64,000 nt of DNA from Cryptomeria japonica (GCF_030272615.1 NC_081406.1:477058900-477122899); one strand, 5' to 3'. Positions 20,641 through 33,526 are shown, counted from the stretch's first letter. The notes: generated by a model not told the origin, from the letters alone. A program made the numbers and translations.

Positions 20641-23600
20641 GTCCTCCCCTCTCGGAGATGCTTGCCCACAAGCAACTGTAATGCTGGATGCTGTAAAATG
20701 CTCTCACCTTCCCAAGTGGCATCCTCTATGGGAAGATCTCTCCATCGAACCAAATACTCTCGAATCACCCGGCTTCTCAGCCGTCGTTCCCTCACCTCAA
20801 GAATCTCATCAGGAACCAAAATCAATTTACCCTCCTCATCCATAGGAGGTAACTCGGGTGAAACTGTAATATGCTGTCCAAGGGCCTTTTTCAGGCAAGA
20901 TACATGAAATACATTATGAATCCTGCTGCCAGGTGGTAACTCAACCTCATATGCAACCTCTCCCACTCGCCTGAGTACCCTGTATGGACCATAAAAACGT
21001 GGTTTGAGCTTCTCAGCTCCCCCCCTTTTTAGGGTGCTCTGCCGATATGGTTGTAAGCGCAGAAAGACCATATCATCCACCTCAAATGCTCTCTCAATCC
21101 TGTGCCTGTCTGCGTACATCTTTTGCTGATTTTGGGCCTGCTGTAAATTCTCCCTGAGAGATCTCATGACATCCTGGTTCTCCTGTAACCAATCCTGAGC
21201 CAAAGGAACTCTACTATCACTAATTGCCAAATCAGTGAAAGATAATGCCTCATATCCATAGAGAGCTCTGAAAGGCGTCATGCCAATGGACATATGGTGA
21301 GTGGTATTATAACAATACTCGCCCAAATACAACCAACGTACCCATGCTTTTTGTTGCCCTGACACATAGTTACGCAAATATCCCTCAACCCACTTGTTGA
21401 CTATCTCGGTCTGTCCATCAGTTTGAGGGTGGTAACTAGTACTAGGTGTCAACTCAGTGCCTGTAAGCCTGAAAAGTTCCTGCCAAAAGGAACTCATGAA
21501 CCTGCTGTCCCTGTCACTCACAATGGTCTTGGGAAGACCATGGAGTCTAAATACCTCCCTGAAAAATAACTCAGCCACCTGTGATGCTGTGAAATCCAGT
21601 GCAATGGGAAAGAAGTGGGCATATTTTGTTAGCCTATCCACAACAACATAAATACAATCTTTCCCCTGAACCCGAGGAAGACCTGTAATGAAATCCATTG
21701 AGATTCCTGTCCACTTCTGTTCCGGTATAGGTAAGGGTTGCAACAACCCCGCTGGGTAGGTATGCTCCGACTTGTTCTGCTGACAGGTCATACACTCACG
21801 GACATGGCGTAAAACATCATCTTTGAGACCCTTCCAAGAGAATCTCTCACGAACTGCCCTGTAAGTCTTACCATATCCAGGATGTCCTGCTGTAGGAGTA
21901 TCATGGAGAGCATGCAAAATTTGTTCCTTCAACTGAGAACTCGGAACAAGATAAACCCTACCCTTGTAGTAGATAATATCATCTACCACACTATATCTGT
22001 CATCCACTATCAAACCATCCATGATCTCACAAGCATGCTGATCCTTGGAATACTCAACTAAGAGTTGAGCCTTCCAATCTGCTGAAATCTCGCTCAATGA
22101 GCAAAGGGCAGCCAATGAAGGTTTCCTAGAGAGTGCATCAGCCACAGTATTATTCTTCCCCTTTATGAATTCGATATCGAAGTCATAAGCCTGAATTTTG
22201 CTAATCCATTTTTGTTGTCTATCATTAAGCTCTGTTTGATTTAGGAAGTATTTCAGACTGTTGTGATCAGTTCTTACCACAAATTTGCTGCCAACAAGAT
22301 ACTGTCTGAATTTGGCTAACGCATGCATGATAGCCAACATTTCCTTGTCGTAGGTAGAGTACAACCTCTCATTATTTTGCAACTTTCTGCTCTCATAGGC
22401 AATGGGATGTTTGTTCTGCATCAACACGGCTCCTATACCAAATCCTGAGGCATCACACTCTAGAACAAAGGGCTGCGAGAAATCAGGTAGTGCCAAGACA
22501 GGACAAGTGCTCATCACCTCCTTGAGTCTATCAAAGACCCCCTGCGCTTGTTCTGTCCATCTGAAGGCCCCCTTTTTTGTAAGATCTGTCAAAGGTGCCG
22601 CCAACTGAGAGAACCCCTTCACAAATCTCCTATAATAAGCACACAATCCAAGGAATCCACGTAACTCCGTAATGTTCTGAGGGACGGGCCAATTCTGAAT
22701 TGCCTGAATCTTCTCCTCATGCACCTTCACTCCATCAGCACTGATCACATGTCCCAAATATAACACCTCCCTCAATCCAAACTCACATTTGGAAAGCTTA
22801 GCAAATAGAGACTGATCCTCCATTATGCCAAGTACCTCCTCAAGATGTCTGAGATGATCCTCCCAAGTACAACTGTAAATCAATATATCATCAAAGAACA
22901 CTAGAACCGACTTCCTCAACTGCTTGTTGAAGATATGGTTCATACAGGACTGGAAAGTAGCTGGTGCATTGGTAAGGCCAAAAGGCATTACCAGGAACTC
23001 ATAATGCCCATAGTGACAACGGAAAGCAGTCTTGTGTACATCCTCAGCGCGTACACGAATCTGATGGTAGCCTGAACGAAGATCAATCTTAGAGAAATAG
23101 ACAGCCCCATGTAACTCATCCAACAACTCATCTATGCGCGGAATAGGATATCTGTTTTTTATTGTCTTCTTGTTCAAGGCTCTATAATCAATACACATCC
23201 GTAGAGTCCCATCCTTCTTCTTAACCAACACTACGGAAGAAGCAAACGGGCTAGAACTCGGTCGAATGAAACCCATATCTAATAGTTCATGAATTGTCTT
23301 CTCAATTTCATCCTTATAAGCTCTAGGATGACGATATGGGGTAGTAATCACTGGCTTTGCTCCCTCCTCCAACTCTATACCATGCTCAAAACCTCTATCT
23401 GGTGGCACTCCAGGAGGTATATCACCAAATACTCTACCATGGCGATCCATCACTGACTGAATGTCCACATGAAACACACGGCCATCCTGGGGTGTGGGTG
23501 TTTTGGACTTAACCAAACAATGCGTAGCCCAGAGTACATCATTATGCCTGAGGATAGTCTCCATCCTGCGAGAAGTCACTTCCCTAGGTCCACCATCTGA

Positions 23601-25427
23601 AGCTGCCCTCAAAATCACTTTCTTCCCTCCAGACAGAAACTCCAACTGCATACGTTGGTGATCAATAATGTAACGCCCAATACCCTGTAACCACTGCATG
23701 CCCAAAACCACATCATAATCCTCTATAGGAAGCACATAAAAATCATCAGTCAAAGTATAATTCCCCATCTGAATACTAAGCTGTGGAATCCGTTTGGTGC
23801 AACCCAAAACTGCACCATCTGCCACCTTCACTCCAAAACCACCAAACTCCTCATACTGCAAGCCACGCCTCTCAACTAATTTCTGATCAATAAAGTTATG
23901 CGTAGCACCTGTGTCTACCAAGCTGGTGACCCGCTTACCCTTAAGTGTACCTTTCAACCGGAAGGCATGAAACTTAGGATAACTGGAGAGAGTAGCCATA
24001 GCTACTTTGGCTGACGCCAACGGCTCAGGGATGTCTAGCTCCAACTGTGTCTGAACCTGCTCAACATCCTCTGTATCCTCCTCAATATCAGTATCAAGAA
24101 CCTCCTCATCTCCTAACTCAGAAGTCACCTCAATCAAATGAACCTTTCCTTTACCCATGCAACGGTGTCCTGGTTCCCAAGGTTCCTTGCAGGAAAAACA
24201 TAACTTTTTCCTCCTCAATTCATTCCTCGTTTCCTGATTCATCCAAGGGGTTTTCGCTGAAGTCCCTTCTTTGTTCTGGGACGTATTGGCCTTCTGTGCA
24301 GGCCGTGAATCTCTAAATGGTTTCTTATCTGCCTGATAAGAAGTGGGAACAGTATCTAGTCTCAATGTCACCTCAATAGCCTCCTTAAGAGTTGCTGGTT
24401 GGAAAGCACGCACTAGTCCCTTTAGCCTATCCTGCAAGCCCTCAGTGAACAACATCACACTACGTCTCTGGGGCATATCCGGTACCATCACTGCAATACG
24501 TTGGAACTCATTAATATAGGCTTCTGCATGACCGGTTTGTCTAAGGTGAGCCAACTCCCTGTAATAAAGTTCTGTATCCTTACGGTCAAACCGTGCAATG
24601 AGACGCTCAGTGAACTCAGTATAGGAGTGAACTAAGGTGTGATCCTGGGTGACCAATCCATGGTGCCACCAATCATAGGCAATCCCCTCTAAATGCAATA
24701 CAGCAAACTGAATAGCCTCACGCTCAGGCATGGGCCTCAATGAAAGATATATGTCCCGCTTGTGGACCCACGCTCGTGCGCTAGTGTCTCCTGTGCCATT
24801 ATATGGGGCCAATGTAATCTTCCCAGTAGCTCTATTCAAATCATAATTCTGCTGCTGCTGGTGTGGTCTATTACCACGATCTCCCCTGAACCTGGTTGTA
24901 TCTCTACGCTGTGCACAATACTGGGGAAGAGGGAAAACGTCCCTAACCTCAGGGGGTAGAGCTCTCCACTCAGCTGTGGCTGCTAAAACTGACTCCTGGA
25001 ACCCAACCTCCGGTGGTTCCACTTGTGCTGGTTGTTCACCTGGTATGAACTGAGGAAGCAATGGCCTATTCGTAGTAGGTGTACGATGGCGGTGCCTCCT
25101 GCTGGAATGACGGGAACTCCCAACTGAAGATTGGGACTGATGGCTGCGGTGACTACCAGCCACTGAAGGTGACCTACCACGCCTACCTCTGTGTCCATCC
25201 ATATCCAAACGATCCAAGGTATCTTGTAACCTATCTAATGCCTGGACGATCCTGGGCTGAGTAGTGATAAGAGTCCTCATCATCTCTCTCTCTTCCTCAT
25301 CCTGATTTCTTCTGTCGCCCACCTGTTCCTCAGCCATGACTGGATTCTGTTCTATCCCAAACTCACGCTCGTACTGAGCTCTTCTGCGTGTGTAATACCT
25401 ATTTATATCCGCTCTACCCGAATGCAT
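20622..25427 (-). CDS. Ty3 gag-pol polyprotein with chromodomain, 1601 aa
   Basis: A single frame encodes all retrotransposon functions. Gag core is about residues 195-345 ([17 protein letters not shown]). A CCHC-like knuckle [14 protein letters not shown] is near 415. Aspartic protease ([12 protein letters not shown]) is near 503. Reverse transcriptase has FFDDILIYS near 845, RNase H has [13 protein letters not shown] near 990, then an HHCC-type integrase finger and core ([20 protein letters not shown]), and a C-terminal chromodomain ([19 protein letters not shown], about 1545-1570). The chromodomain places it among chromoviruses, which target chromatin. Gag and pol are fused without a frameshift. 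The ATG lies 43 bp past the primer site. The stop at 20622-20624 is inside the 3' LTR, so the last codons are LTR sequence. The reading frame has no visible defects. Confidence 0.95.
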   Translation of the reverse strand: MHSGRADINRYYTRRRAQYEREFGIEQNPVMAEEQVGDRRNQDEEEREMMRTLITTQPRIVQALDRLQDTLDRLDMDGHRGRRGRSPSVAGSHRSHQSQSSVGSSRHSSRRHRHRTPTTNRPLLPQFIPGEQPAQVEPPEVGFQESVLAATAEWRALPPEVRDVFPLPQYCAQRRDTTRFRGDRGNRPHQQQQNYDLNRATGKITLAPYNGTGDTSARAWVHKRDIYLSLRPMPEREAIQFAVLHLEGIAYDWWHHGLVTQDHTLVHSYTEFTERLIARFDRKDTELYYRELAHLRQTGHAEAYINEFQRIAVMVPDMPQRRSVMLFTEGLQDRLKGLVRAFQPATLKEAIEVTLRLDTVPTSYQADKKPFRDSRPAQKANTSQNKEGTSAKTPWMNQETRNELRRKKLCFSCKEPWEPGHRCMGKGKVHLIEVTSELGDEEVLDTDIEEDTEDVEQVQTQLELDIPEPLASAKVAMATLSSYPKFHAFRLKGTLKGKRVTSLVDTGATHNFIDQKLVERRGLQYEEFGGFGVKVADGAVLGCTKRIPQLSIQMGNYTLTDDFYVLPIEDYDVVLGMQWLQGIGRYIIDHQRMQLEFLSGGKKVILRAASDGGPREVTSRRMETILRHNDVLWATHCLVKSKTPTPQDGRVFHVDIQSVMDRHGRVFGDIPPGVPPDRGFEHGIELEEGAKPVITTPYRHPRAYKDEIEKTIHELLDMGFIRPSSSPFASSVVLVKKKDGTLRMCIDYRALNKKTIKNRYPIPRIDELLDELHGAVYFSKIDLRSGYHQIRVRAEDVHKTAFRCHYGHYEFLVMPFGLTNAPATFQSCMNHIFNKQLRKSVLVFFDDILIYSCTWEDHLRHLEEVLGIMEDQSLFAKLSKCEFGLREVLYLGHVISADGVKVHEEKIQAIQNWPVPQNITELRGFLGLCAYYRRFVKGFSQLAAPLTDLTKKGAFRWTEQAQGVFDRLKEVMSTCPVLALPDFSQPFVLECDASGFGIGAVLMQNKHPIAYESRKLQNNERLYSTYDKEMLAIMHALAKFRQYLVGSKFVVRTDHNSLKYFLNQTELNDRQQKWISKIQAYDFDIEFIKGKNNTVADALSRKPSLAALCSLSEISADWKAQLLVEYSKDQHACEIMDGLIVDDRYSVVDDIIYYKGRVYLVPSSQLKEQILHALHDTPTAGHPGYGKTYRAVRERFSWKGLKDDVLRHVRECMTCQQNKSEHTYPAGLLQPLPIPEQKWTGISMDFITGLPRVQGKDCIYVVVDRLTKYAHFFPIALDFTASQVAELFFREVFRLHGLPKTIVSDRDSRFMSSFWQELFRLTGTELTPSTSYHPQTDGQTEIVNKWVEGYLRNYVSGQQKAWVRWLYLGEYCYNTTHHMSIGMTPFRALYGYEALSFTDLAISDSRVPLAQDWLQENQDVMRSLRENLQQAQNQQKMYADRHRIERAFEVDDMVFLRLQPYRQSTLKRGGAEKLKPRFYGPYRVLRRVGEVAYEVELPPGSRIHNVFHVSCLKKALGQHITVSPELPPMDEEGKLILVPDEILEVRERRLRSRVIREYLVRWRDLPIEDATWEGESILQHPALQLLVGKHLREGRTVMSPL
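20641..20655 (-). promoter_or_regulatory. Polypurine tract
   Basis: Minus strand purine run GAGAGGGGAGGAC directly upstream of the 3' LTR. It primes plus-strand DNA synthesis. It lies inside the gag-pol frame. Confidence 0.8.
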
Positions 25428-25469
25428 AGAAATAAAGTCTGATTAACCCCACAGGCTGGCAGAATACAT

Positions 25470-25482
25470 GGCTCTGATACCA
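25470..25482 (-). promoter_or_regulatory. Primer binding site (initiator tRNA-Met)
   Basis: Minus strand TGGTATCAGAGCC, one base after the 5' LTR end (25484). It matches the usual plant tRNA-iMet primer site. Confidence 0.9.
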
Positions 25483-25483
25483 C

Positions 25484-26872
25484 TGAAAGATCCCTGATAG
25501 ATCTTTGCTGTTAACCTGCTGTAATTTTTTTATTTTTAATTTTGTTTTCCTGTTTATTTAAGTTTTTCTTACAGAACTAGACAGAAGTGCAGAAAGGGTT
25601 GTTTGTTTTTGTGTTTTTGATTGTTTAATAGCATAGGAAGGAATAGATAACAGCAAATATGAAGCAATACTGAAATAAATGAGGTATACAGCAAAGGTCA
25701 GAATTATTGCAAATCGTACCAGGCAGATTTGTCTGAATTACAAAGCCAAACAATGAATCCAATGTATTTCCCAAGCTCTCATACAAATTCAAAGTCAAAC
25801 TGGAAGATGAAGAATGTTCTCCAACCCCACATACACTGGAAGTGAATACAAGCAATACCCTATACACCACGTGGTGTATTTGCTGCAAATGGCATTCCTC
25901 CAGCTGCAATGAACCACGTCTCCACTGGAAAGATGGTAGGCCACGCTGAAACCCTACTGAGAATTGATGCCTCTATCCTTAATCACCACACACAATGCCT
26001 TATAAGTCCGGTGCCAAAGATTGCTGAGGGCTACGTCCCAGCCAATCCTAATCCTGGGGTTTGCGTCCCAGTCTAGAAATCGCTCTCCAGAGCAAATTCA
26101 TACAAGTTGTCAAATATGCAAAAGATGATGATAGAATGAAGCTCCTATCCCCTTATAACCCCTCTCAATTGCAAATCGAACCCTAATTGTCTCCAAGTGG
26201 CATGGTCTAGTGGAAATGTTATAATTTCTTATTTTAAAGTGGTCATGTTACTAGAAAATGACCTTTTTCCTCATAGACAGAAATCCGCTCACTGAATTGC
26301 CCTGAGACCAAAGAGAAAGATTTAAAGAATTTCAAGATCTTTCCAACGAGCTATCACACAATAGGGTGCGCATCCAGATGAGGCCAAAAATCCCCTTATT
26401 ACTCCAAAATGGCTAACAACTTAGCCTTATTTAATTATTAAACGCTAACTTAGGAAATATTAAAAATATAACCCAAATAGCCATAAAATGCCCAACTGAC
26501 ATTACAAACCCTAAAATCATCCTGTCACCTGTCTGTGACTGAAGTCGGAAATCAAGGATTCACTGGTAGTCTCATCCCTAAAATCTAGGGATGCTCCTAA
26601 AATTTAGGAAACAAGCCCAATCTCTCTGAAACTGAACCCAAAGAGGCATCTCATGGAGACCCAACCTTGGGCATGATCAAACCTCCTAAAAAGTAGGAAC
26701 TGCCTCCTAAAAACAAGGAATGTCTCCCAACTGATCAATAACTGCTAGAATACCAAGTCTCCAACACTGAATAACCATACCGGGTCTCTGTCCAACCCTG
26801 TCAGCCTACAAGACCCCATAATAAGCTGACTCACATGTCTCTGCTAGACTGAGCTAGAGTGGGGACATGACA
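25484..26872 (-). repeat. 5' LTR of the Ty3 element
   Basis: 1389 bp, matching 19252-20640 over all stretches compared. It is flanked on the right by ttttc (26873-26877), the second copy of the target duplication. Confidence 0.95.
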
Positions 26873-26877
26873 TTTTC

Positions 26878-28100
26878 AAGGTCTCTCATCAGTTTTCAAA
26901 TATATTGTTGTTACTCATGGTTCCTTTTTTATTTTTAGGTTTGAATTAAAACCTTAGAATATGTATCTTCTCAATGCACGAGGGATATATGTATTAAATT
27001 TGGGTTTTGACTGTAAGAGCAAGGCTGCTATTCGTTTGGCTATCTATACTTGATTAATCAACTAGGCATCAACTAATCTATTCCAACAGGCTAGATCCCT
27101 TATAATTGTCAATGTATGACTTCCATTCGCTACGCTATTCTTATCCTTTTCAATCGGGCTATTTCTTGGGATTTTTAGAGTTGCTTACTATTGTGAAGAA
27201 TTTTCTGCCTTGGTAATGACATCTGTCATATTGTTATCACACCTTCTAACTTCTCTGCTAGGTCTGCTCAGCTACTTCAAGATCTACTGAACTACTTGTA
27301 TTCTCTATTGGCAACTTCTTAATTTTATTTTATTTTAAAATATACTACATCTATTAAGGTGTAATTTTGATGCATTTCTAATGTTATTCTTGAATGATTT
27401 TTTTTAATTTCCCATACAATCAACTATGAATAATTATTTTTTGCTCTTCTAAATATAGACTAAGATTTTTATCAAACATATTTCCTGGCAGGTTTCTTTA
27501 CTTTTAAAGGAAAGCTTTATCGATTCATTTTCAAATAGGGACAGGCCTTTTATGAAGGTAAACATTCTTGGTGAATTCACTTTTTTTGTTTATGGTTTAG
27601 ATTGAAAGACCTTCAGTTAATTATCTTTATGAGATGATGATATTGATAGCACACCTTAGGTTTTTTCTGTTTGCATCGAGTAATGTTGTTATTCTCTTCA
27701 ACACAACTAATAGTCATATTTGAAAGATATGAACATGTTCATATTTTAAATATTGATAGTTTGTCAAACTTTTAATAATACAACCTTTAAGAAGATTCTT
27801 TCAGTTTGAATTTCTTTCTCATAAGACAGTTGCTGTTATGTTCGAACTTCTCTATCTAACAATTAAATATTAGTAGATATTTCATTATCAGCTAGATTCA
27901 ATTACCACCTTTGTAAATTCTTATTGTTTGTCTTGAGACGCTTAACATGTTAAAAAGAGATTGATATAAAAGAAATTATATTGCAACTATCTTCTTCTAA
28001 TCTTTGTTCCTTGGACCAACTTGCTAAGAAAATTCTTCAAACTTTGCCAACTAAAACATTGATTGGAAATTGGATCATGAACATGATTAAAGTTGGTTGA
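26878..28100. other. AT-rich stretch without a supported gene
   Basis: No long open frame. A 66-bp open segment at 27492-27557 is bordered by ag on the left and gtaaac on the right and could be an exon remnant. Its next plausible acceptor is only about 44 bp away, too short for a normal plant intron. Nothing else is recognised. Confidence 0.35.
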
Positions 28101-29633
28101 CTTAATTAACTTCTAAGACTACTAAAAAAGTGTAATAACCCTACCACTTAACAAAGAAGCATAAAGACCAAAGCCCACTAATTGTTACAAAGACAATGAC
28201 TACATAATGAAGATGGACGAGATCGTACATATTGTCATGAGCACCTCGTAGATAAAAGAAATCATATGATGGATAGAAAGACAAAACAATGCAAACCAAG
28301 TTGACTACAGCAATATGGCGATCTGTTTAACATCTATGTCTCATTCAGAAAAGCATATAATGGAAGTGTAATACAAAGTTACAAACCATTGGTTATATGA
28401 TTAAAACTAAAAATAGCAAACCGATTCATATTCTGTTCAAAGCACCAAAGACAACGACTTTAATGTTCAATTCATGTGCCTGGCTGATCCATAAGTAATG
28501 CAGAAGAAGCATGGTAATGTGTATTAAAAAGTAAGGAGCAATCATATATGCCTTATGCAGCAATAAAAGTATAAACCTTTGATATATGACAGCAACTACA
28601 TTATATGTGATATATATCTGATATATGACAGCGAATACAAGATAATGTGGTGACCTTGAAACAAGCAATGGTCAACTTCATAATGCACAATGAATTTACT
28701 AAGTAGCGGTATAATTGCTTGCAGCGGTTTTGTTGTTCAGGACCAGTAACATGTAATAGACAAGTCAGCAAATAAAGCCCGATCCCTTAAGGTGATTTGA
28801 CAAACCAATAAGGTGGTTAAGGATATGCTTTGTTATGTAGACAAAACGATTCATAATCCAAGAACAAGTGCAACTTACATTAACTATTGTTAAGGTGCAT
28901 TTGATGGTAAATAATGATTAATGGGACTCTACGATTCCATAAGCAAGGAGGAGCAATTATTATTAAGCAATCCTGATGAAGAATAATAAATGGATTGGTG
29001 CGAATTTATCAAGGGTCTGATTTTGTTATACATATTAATGATTCTCAAAAGATGTGATTCAAGGTGTGGGTAAGAGACAAGTTTATGATTTAAGTGAAGG
29101 GTTGCAATTAAGAATTAGGAAGTTATGTCTCCTCTATGTTCAAAGGGTATGACACTTTGATGTAAAGACATATATATGAAGATAGCACATGGAGTGGAGA
29201 AAGATATAGAAGACTTTTATTACTTATTAATTTCCAGATTTGGATTGCTCTAGTAGACCAGAAATTTATAACATAAGGCATATGTTTCAAGTACATAAAT
29301 CAGGAAAGGCTTCATAATAGAATCACATAATTATAAGGATATCAATCAGGAAAAGCATTCAGGTTTCAAGGCCTATAATCTATCATATATAGGTAGACTT
29401 ATACACAATTGGATACATGGTTATAAGGACAATAAATCAGGAACAGCAATCAGAGTTGTATTAAGATCAGTATCATTTTCTTGTACATACAAATCAGACC
29501 TCATATCAGAAATTCAAGAGAGTTGTAATCATAATTAGCTATCTAATATCTTATTATTCATTTTTGATTGTTCATTTGTTCAATATATTGCAATTTAGTG
29601 GATATAGTTAATTGTTCCTTAAAGGGGACATTG
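28100..29633 (+). repeat. Probable LTR upstream of the PDS5 fragment
   Basis: This gene-free region ends ..ggacattgca, directly before a primer-site-like sequence (29639-29648). It has a promoter-like block (gggtatgacacttt, then acatatatatga near 29170-29181). Similar promoter blocks recur near 32645-32680 and 40930-40970. The left boundary is a guess, and I could not align this region with a convincing second LTR. Confidence 0.35.
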
Positions 29634-29638
29634 CAAGC

Positions 29639-29648
29639 GGTATCAGAG
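29639..29648 (+). promoter_or_regulatory. Primer-binding-site-like sequence
   Basis: ggtatcagag preceded by gcaagc; it matches 10 bases of the usual TGGTATCAGAGC site. Its position 50 bp before the PDS5-like ATG suggests that the fragment sits inside an LTR retroelement. Confidence 0.4.
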
Positions 29649-29697
29649 AAATGAACCTGCCAGCCTTTGGGTAAATGTCAAAAAATTTGATTAATCA

Positions 29698-30618
29698 TGG
29701 CAATAGAAGATATCAAACGTTTTGCAAGATCACTATTTGAAGCAGGCAACAAGCTTAGCACTCAGTTGCAACTGGGACGATATCTTGAACACACTTAAAT
29801 TGATAGAAGAATGTTTGACTCACATTGAAGAGTCATCCTCCAAAGTATTAGACATAGCCCTAACTCTTACAGTGACCACATTAGAACAACACAAATGGCT
29901 GAGGTATCATGATGAGGAGATCAAATTGTTGGTTACAGTTTAAGAAAGGTAATGAGAGTTTTGCTACCTCTAGTGTCTTATGACGACAACACAATGAAAG
30001 AAGTATTGCACCTGATCATAGATAGTTTCAAAGATCTTGATGACACTAGTAGTACACATTATTCAAGAAGAGTGACCGTATCGAAGATATTTGTGGAAAT
30101 CAAGACAAGTATCCTTTTTGTGGACTTGGGGTTGCAAGATCTAGTCCATGACATGTTCCATCTTTTCTTCGACACGATCAAGGACACCCATGATGAAGAT
30201 ATTTTTGCAGCCATGAAAGATATTCTGATTCTAACTATCCACAAGAGTAATGTTATTCTCCAAACCATCACATCTATGCTATGGACAGCTTGGAAACGAA
30301 AAGGGGCTCTCTTCATCCGCGTATGCATTATTCCATGAAGCATTCAAACAATGTGAGGACAAAATCAAACCTCACTTGAATAAGGAAGGACGAGAAAGAA
30401 TAAAGTTAGGAAATGAAGTGAATGAAGATTCTCCGAATCTTCCCTTAGTTGTACATGCAGAAAATAAGAATAATAACATACAAGGAGAGGAATTAGTTTT
30501 TGATACTTTAAAGAAACGGAAGCAGTTGATTCTTCATGTGCTTCTGGTGAAAGTATTGTCATTGATGTCAAAGGTACAGTTGTCATTGATGTCAAAATCA
30601 TATCAGGTAGATGTATGA
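29698..30618 (+). pseudogene. PDS5-like cohesin regulator fragment, frameshifted retrocopy
   Basis: PDS5 is a HEAT-repeat protein that binds cohesin and controls sister chromatid cohesion in the nucleus. Here the N-terminal part is recognisable across at least three frames. A start at 29698 gives FEAGNKLSTQL, like the GNKL motif near the N-terminus of plant PDS5. Frame 29722 gives ILNTLKLIEECLTHIEESSSK. Frame 29952 gives YDDNTMKEVLHLIIDSF, then TVSKIFVEIKTSILFVDLGL and HDEDIFAAMKDILILTI, matching the PYDDDKMKEVF and VFSSME segments of plant PDS5. A shift near 30297 leads to FKQCEDKIKPHL. Introns expected in the host gene are not seen, so a processed copy or gene fragment captured by a retroelement is likely. 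No function is expected. Homology is from memory of the family; a protein search would settle it. Confidence 0.65.
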
Positions 30619-30675
30619 ATGAGATTATTGGATTGATTGTTATTAATATCAAGGAGTAAGGTTCAATTGGGGGAC

Positions 30676-33276
30676 AAGATGGTATGGTTAAATAAGAGCA
30701 AGGTTTGAAGATAGAAAACTGGATTTGTCAGTAATATAGCAATGTTTGATTGTTGATGTCCAAGACAAACAACCATTAGAGCTGACATATCTTGATTATG
30801 TAGGAAAAGACATAAGAATTCATACAATATGGTCAAGTATGAGAAGTTGATCAAGCTAAAGAGCAGCGATATAGAAGGCAACATCTATATTTATCAGCAG
30901 TGACTAAAGAAAATGAAGTGTAGATTTAACAAGGCTATGATTGGTTATTGAACTATAGCCAAACAAATTAATTACGATTCTATTAATAAGATACATAGCT
31001 CATATATTGTGCAGCGACTGATATAAAGATGGTGTAAGTTTAATAAGAAACAACATTAAATAAAAACGTATGAATGAAATGGCAGCGTTATACATTAAAA
31101 GACAATAACAGCGATTAGTAAGGCAAATACACTCGCCATTCTTACTTGGCACTCATGGTTTGGGCTGTTCAGTTCTCATACTCATTAGTGTGAAGTATAT
31201 AGAAGGACGTGGATAGGAGAATGACAGTGATTTAAATGAGCTAACTTATTTAAAGATACAAAATTAAATATACATGAAGAGGCCGATCTCTTGTTTAAGG
31301 TCTTGGTCATTAAGTAATGCAATTGGGCCTTGTCTCGACATATCAATGTTTGAAGATAATGGAAACATATGCTGGGAATAACTTCAGATGTTAATGAGGT
31401 TATATAAAGTAGCATCAACACAAGCAAGTTATTGATAGAGAATGGCGGTGACTTCATGAGCAGCGATATAAGTGTTTGGGATTGAAATTAATATGATCAC
31501 CAAATCAAGATTTTTGTGATTATGTCAAGTATCCTTCATTGCTAATAATACATAGACAAGGTTTGAAACAGCCCGATCACCAAGGTAGCAGCTTGCTATT
31601 GATGTCTGATGATATTGAGGATTGCATATATCTGGTCAAACATGGCAGCGCTTCCTATAATAAGACGAAAGTGTCTTATTCATAATATGGAGTGATTAAA
31701 GTGCAACTTTAACTAGTAATGGTTCTCAAAGGTTCGATGTTTAATGAATGAGTAAAGTGGTGCGATTTGTTTAGAGCATATTATATAAAGATTAAATAGA
31801 AGAACAGATTAGAGAGGAATTATTTTGATAAAGATCGATATGTAAGACAAGTCAGAAAATGCGATTATTAGTGATGTATAATAATCACTAAAAGATGCGA
31901 TATTAATTGGAGAACACTAAAACAAAGGTAACAATAGTTATGCATGGATAGACCAATGCTCATGTGTGATCGGTGAAAAAAAATGATTACGTGTTGATGG
32001 TCATGGTCAACAAACTATTATATTGATCGATGTGTATTATGCCTTGAATTGGTGGTAATCAAAGAATATCGACTTAGTATGATGGACATGAATAATACGA
32101 ATAATACGATGAATACATATACATCAACGAACAATTTGATGATGAAAACTAAAACAGTGAGTACAGCGACTATGATAAGCACAGCGATAGAAGTTGGAAA
32201 TAACAGATTATGTCCAACGTGGAATACATATGCAGCACAATAACTGAACAACGATGGGTATGTCCAACGTGGCTCGATACTACAGCAACTTCATTTGTAA
32301 GATTTCATAAAGTTATGTTGGAAAATCGGCTATGCAAGACAAACCAACTCATATGATTGAATATTCAACATCAACATATATTTGGGTCAACTTTGTGGGT
32401 CAGCGATGAAGGAGTTGCAAGGTTAGCGATTTACGAAGGAGTAATCTGTTTAATAATTACAAAAAGTTTGATTAACAATGAGGTGCATAATGAATAGACG
32501 TGGTTGGTAATTTATTAAAGGATTCGATTCCTTGAAAGGGTGCAATTTAAAATAAATCTTATTTACCAAGCACATTTAAATTAAAAGACACATGCTGTTT
32601 TGATCAGTCACTACTTTTTAAAAATAAGACATGTCATTTGTGAAGAGGTATGACTTTATGACTTGAAAGGTATATATGGAGATTGGGAATGAGAAGAGGG
32701 GTGTGTTTGTAGAGTGTGTGTGAAGTCAATCATATACACAAGAAGATATATGAATATAAATGTGCTGATTTGAAAGATGATAGTATACAAGACAAATTAA
32801 CTCACAAATGATGAATATATGGAAGAAGATGATAGAACATATAGTGAATGATTTGTGTAATTCTTGTGACTAAATTGTGAACAAACTATTGGCAGGTTTG
32901 AAGGTAATGTGAGGACTTCATAGAAGATACTGTGGTAGATCTATAAGTAACTTATAGCAGATTGGTGTAGGAGTTCATAGAAGATTTTTGAAGAAGAAAT
33001 TATGACAGATTTATAACAGATTTGTGGAGATAATATAGCAGTTTTGTGGAAGAAAGTTATGCTAAACTGTGGATCCATCATCCATTGTTATAGCAACATT
33101 GTCAAGGTGGAAAATCAGATTTATGTGAAGTGGGTTGGTGCTCACGAATTCTGAAGTGGGAGTCGGTGCTTCCAGTGGGTTGATGCTCACAAAATTCAGA
33201 TTTGGAAGTTAGCGCTTCCAGTAGGTTGGTGCTCACAAACAAACTTAGGGGTTGGTGCCTCTAGTAGGTTGGTACC
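30676..33276 (+). repeat. LTR-like region with repeated cagcgat motifs
   Basis: Begins after a purine-rich ttgggggacaaga (about 30667). No coding region. The word gcgat, often as cagcgat, recurs many times (for example about 30871, 31114, 31463, 31766, 31864, 31901, 32183, 32403, 32426). A promoter-like block precedes tatatatg at 32671-32678. A 45-bp tandem near the end (33130-33276) runs up to the hAT insertion. Sequence resuming at 34798 ends in a U5-like ctgattcacc..cctcagtat stretch near 35000, as in the copia LTR at 59394-61111. So this may be one long LTR interrupted by the hAT element. Confidence 0.4.
33130..33276 (+). repeat. 45-bp tandem repeat, four units, last one split
   Basis: Units start at 33130, 33175, 33221 and 33264 (spacings 45, 46 and 43 bp), each beginning gt(a/g)ggttg(g/a)t. 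The fourth is cut after gtaggttggtacc by the hAT element, and its continuation tacaaatattg is found at 34798 beyond the element. Confidence 0.65.
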
Positions 33277-33526
33277 TAGAGAAACGAGACTCGCCCGAAA
33301 TCGCCCAAACTCGGCGAGTCCGAGTCCGAGTCAGGCCAAACGAGTCCCAGGGGCTCGGACTCGGACTCGGCCGAGTCTGGAGAGTAAACTCGCCGGACTC
33401 GCCGAGTTGGCGATTTTGGCTCAAAATTGCCAGACTCGGCGAGTCCTGAGCCCCAGACTCGGCTACTGGCTGAGTTAATAAAATGACCAAAAAAAAAACA
33501 TTTTAAAAAGTAATAAGTTTTTTTGG

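Larger units (their letters stand above)
19252..26872 (-). mobile_element. Intact Ty3/gypsy chromovirus, 7621 bp
   Basis: The element is complete, with two 1389-bp LTRs (19252-20640 and 25484-26872) beginning TGTCATGTCC and ending ATCTTTCA on the minus strand. A primer site, a polypurine tract, one uninterrupted gag-pol frame and a 5-bp duplication ttttc (19247-19251 and 26873-26877) complete it. The LTRs have equal length and I saw no difference between them in the stretches compared, so insertion was recent. It is the youngest and most intact element in the window. Confidence 0.95.

Noticed and set aside
19393-25909. Two identical 94-aa ORFs (19393-19677 and 25625-25909)
   Set aside because: They are the same position in the two LTRs of the Ty3 element and overlap promoter sequence; no coding support.
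27600-27650. Second exon following 27492-27557
   Set aside because: The implied intron would be only about 44 bp, below the usual plant minimum, and the frame soon stops.
28100-33276. Clean LTR pair around the PDS5 fragment
   Set aside because: The two flanks share promoter style but I could not align them as copies of one LTR; kept only as a possibility.
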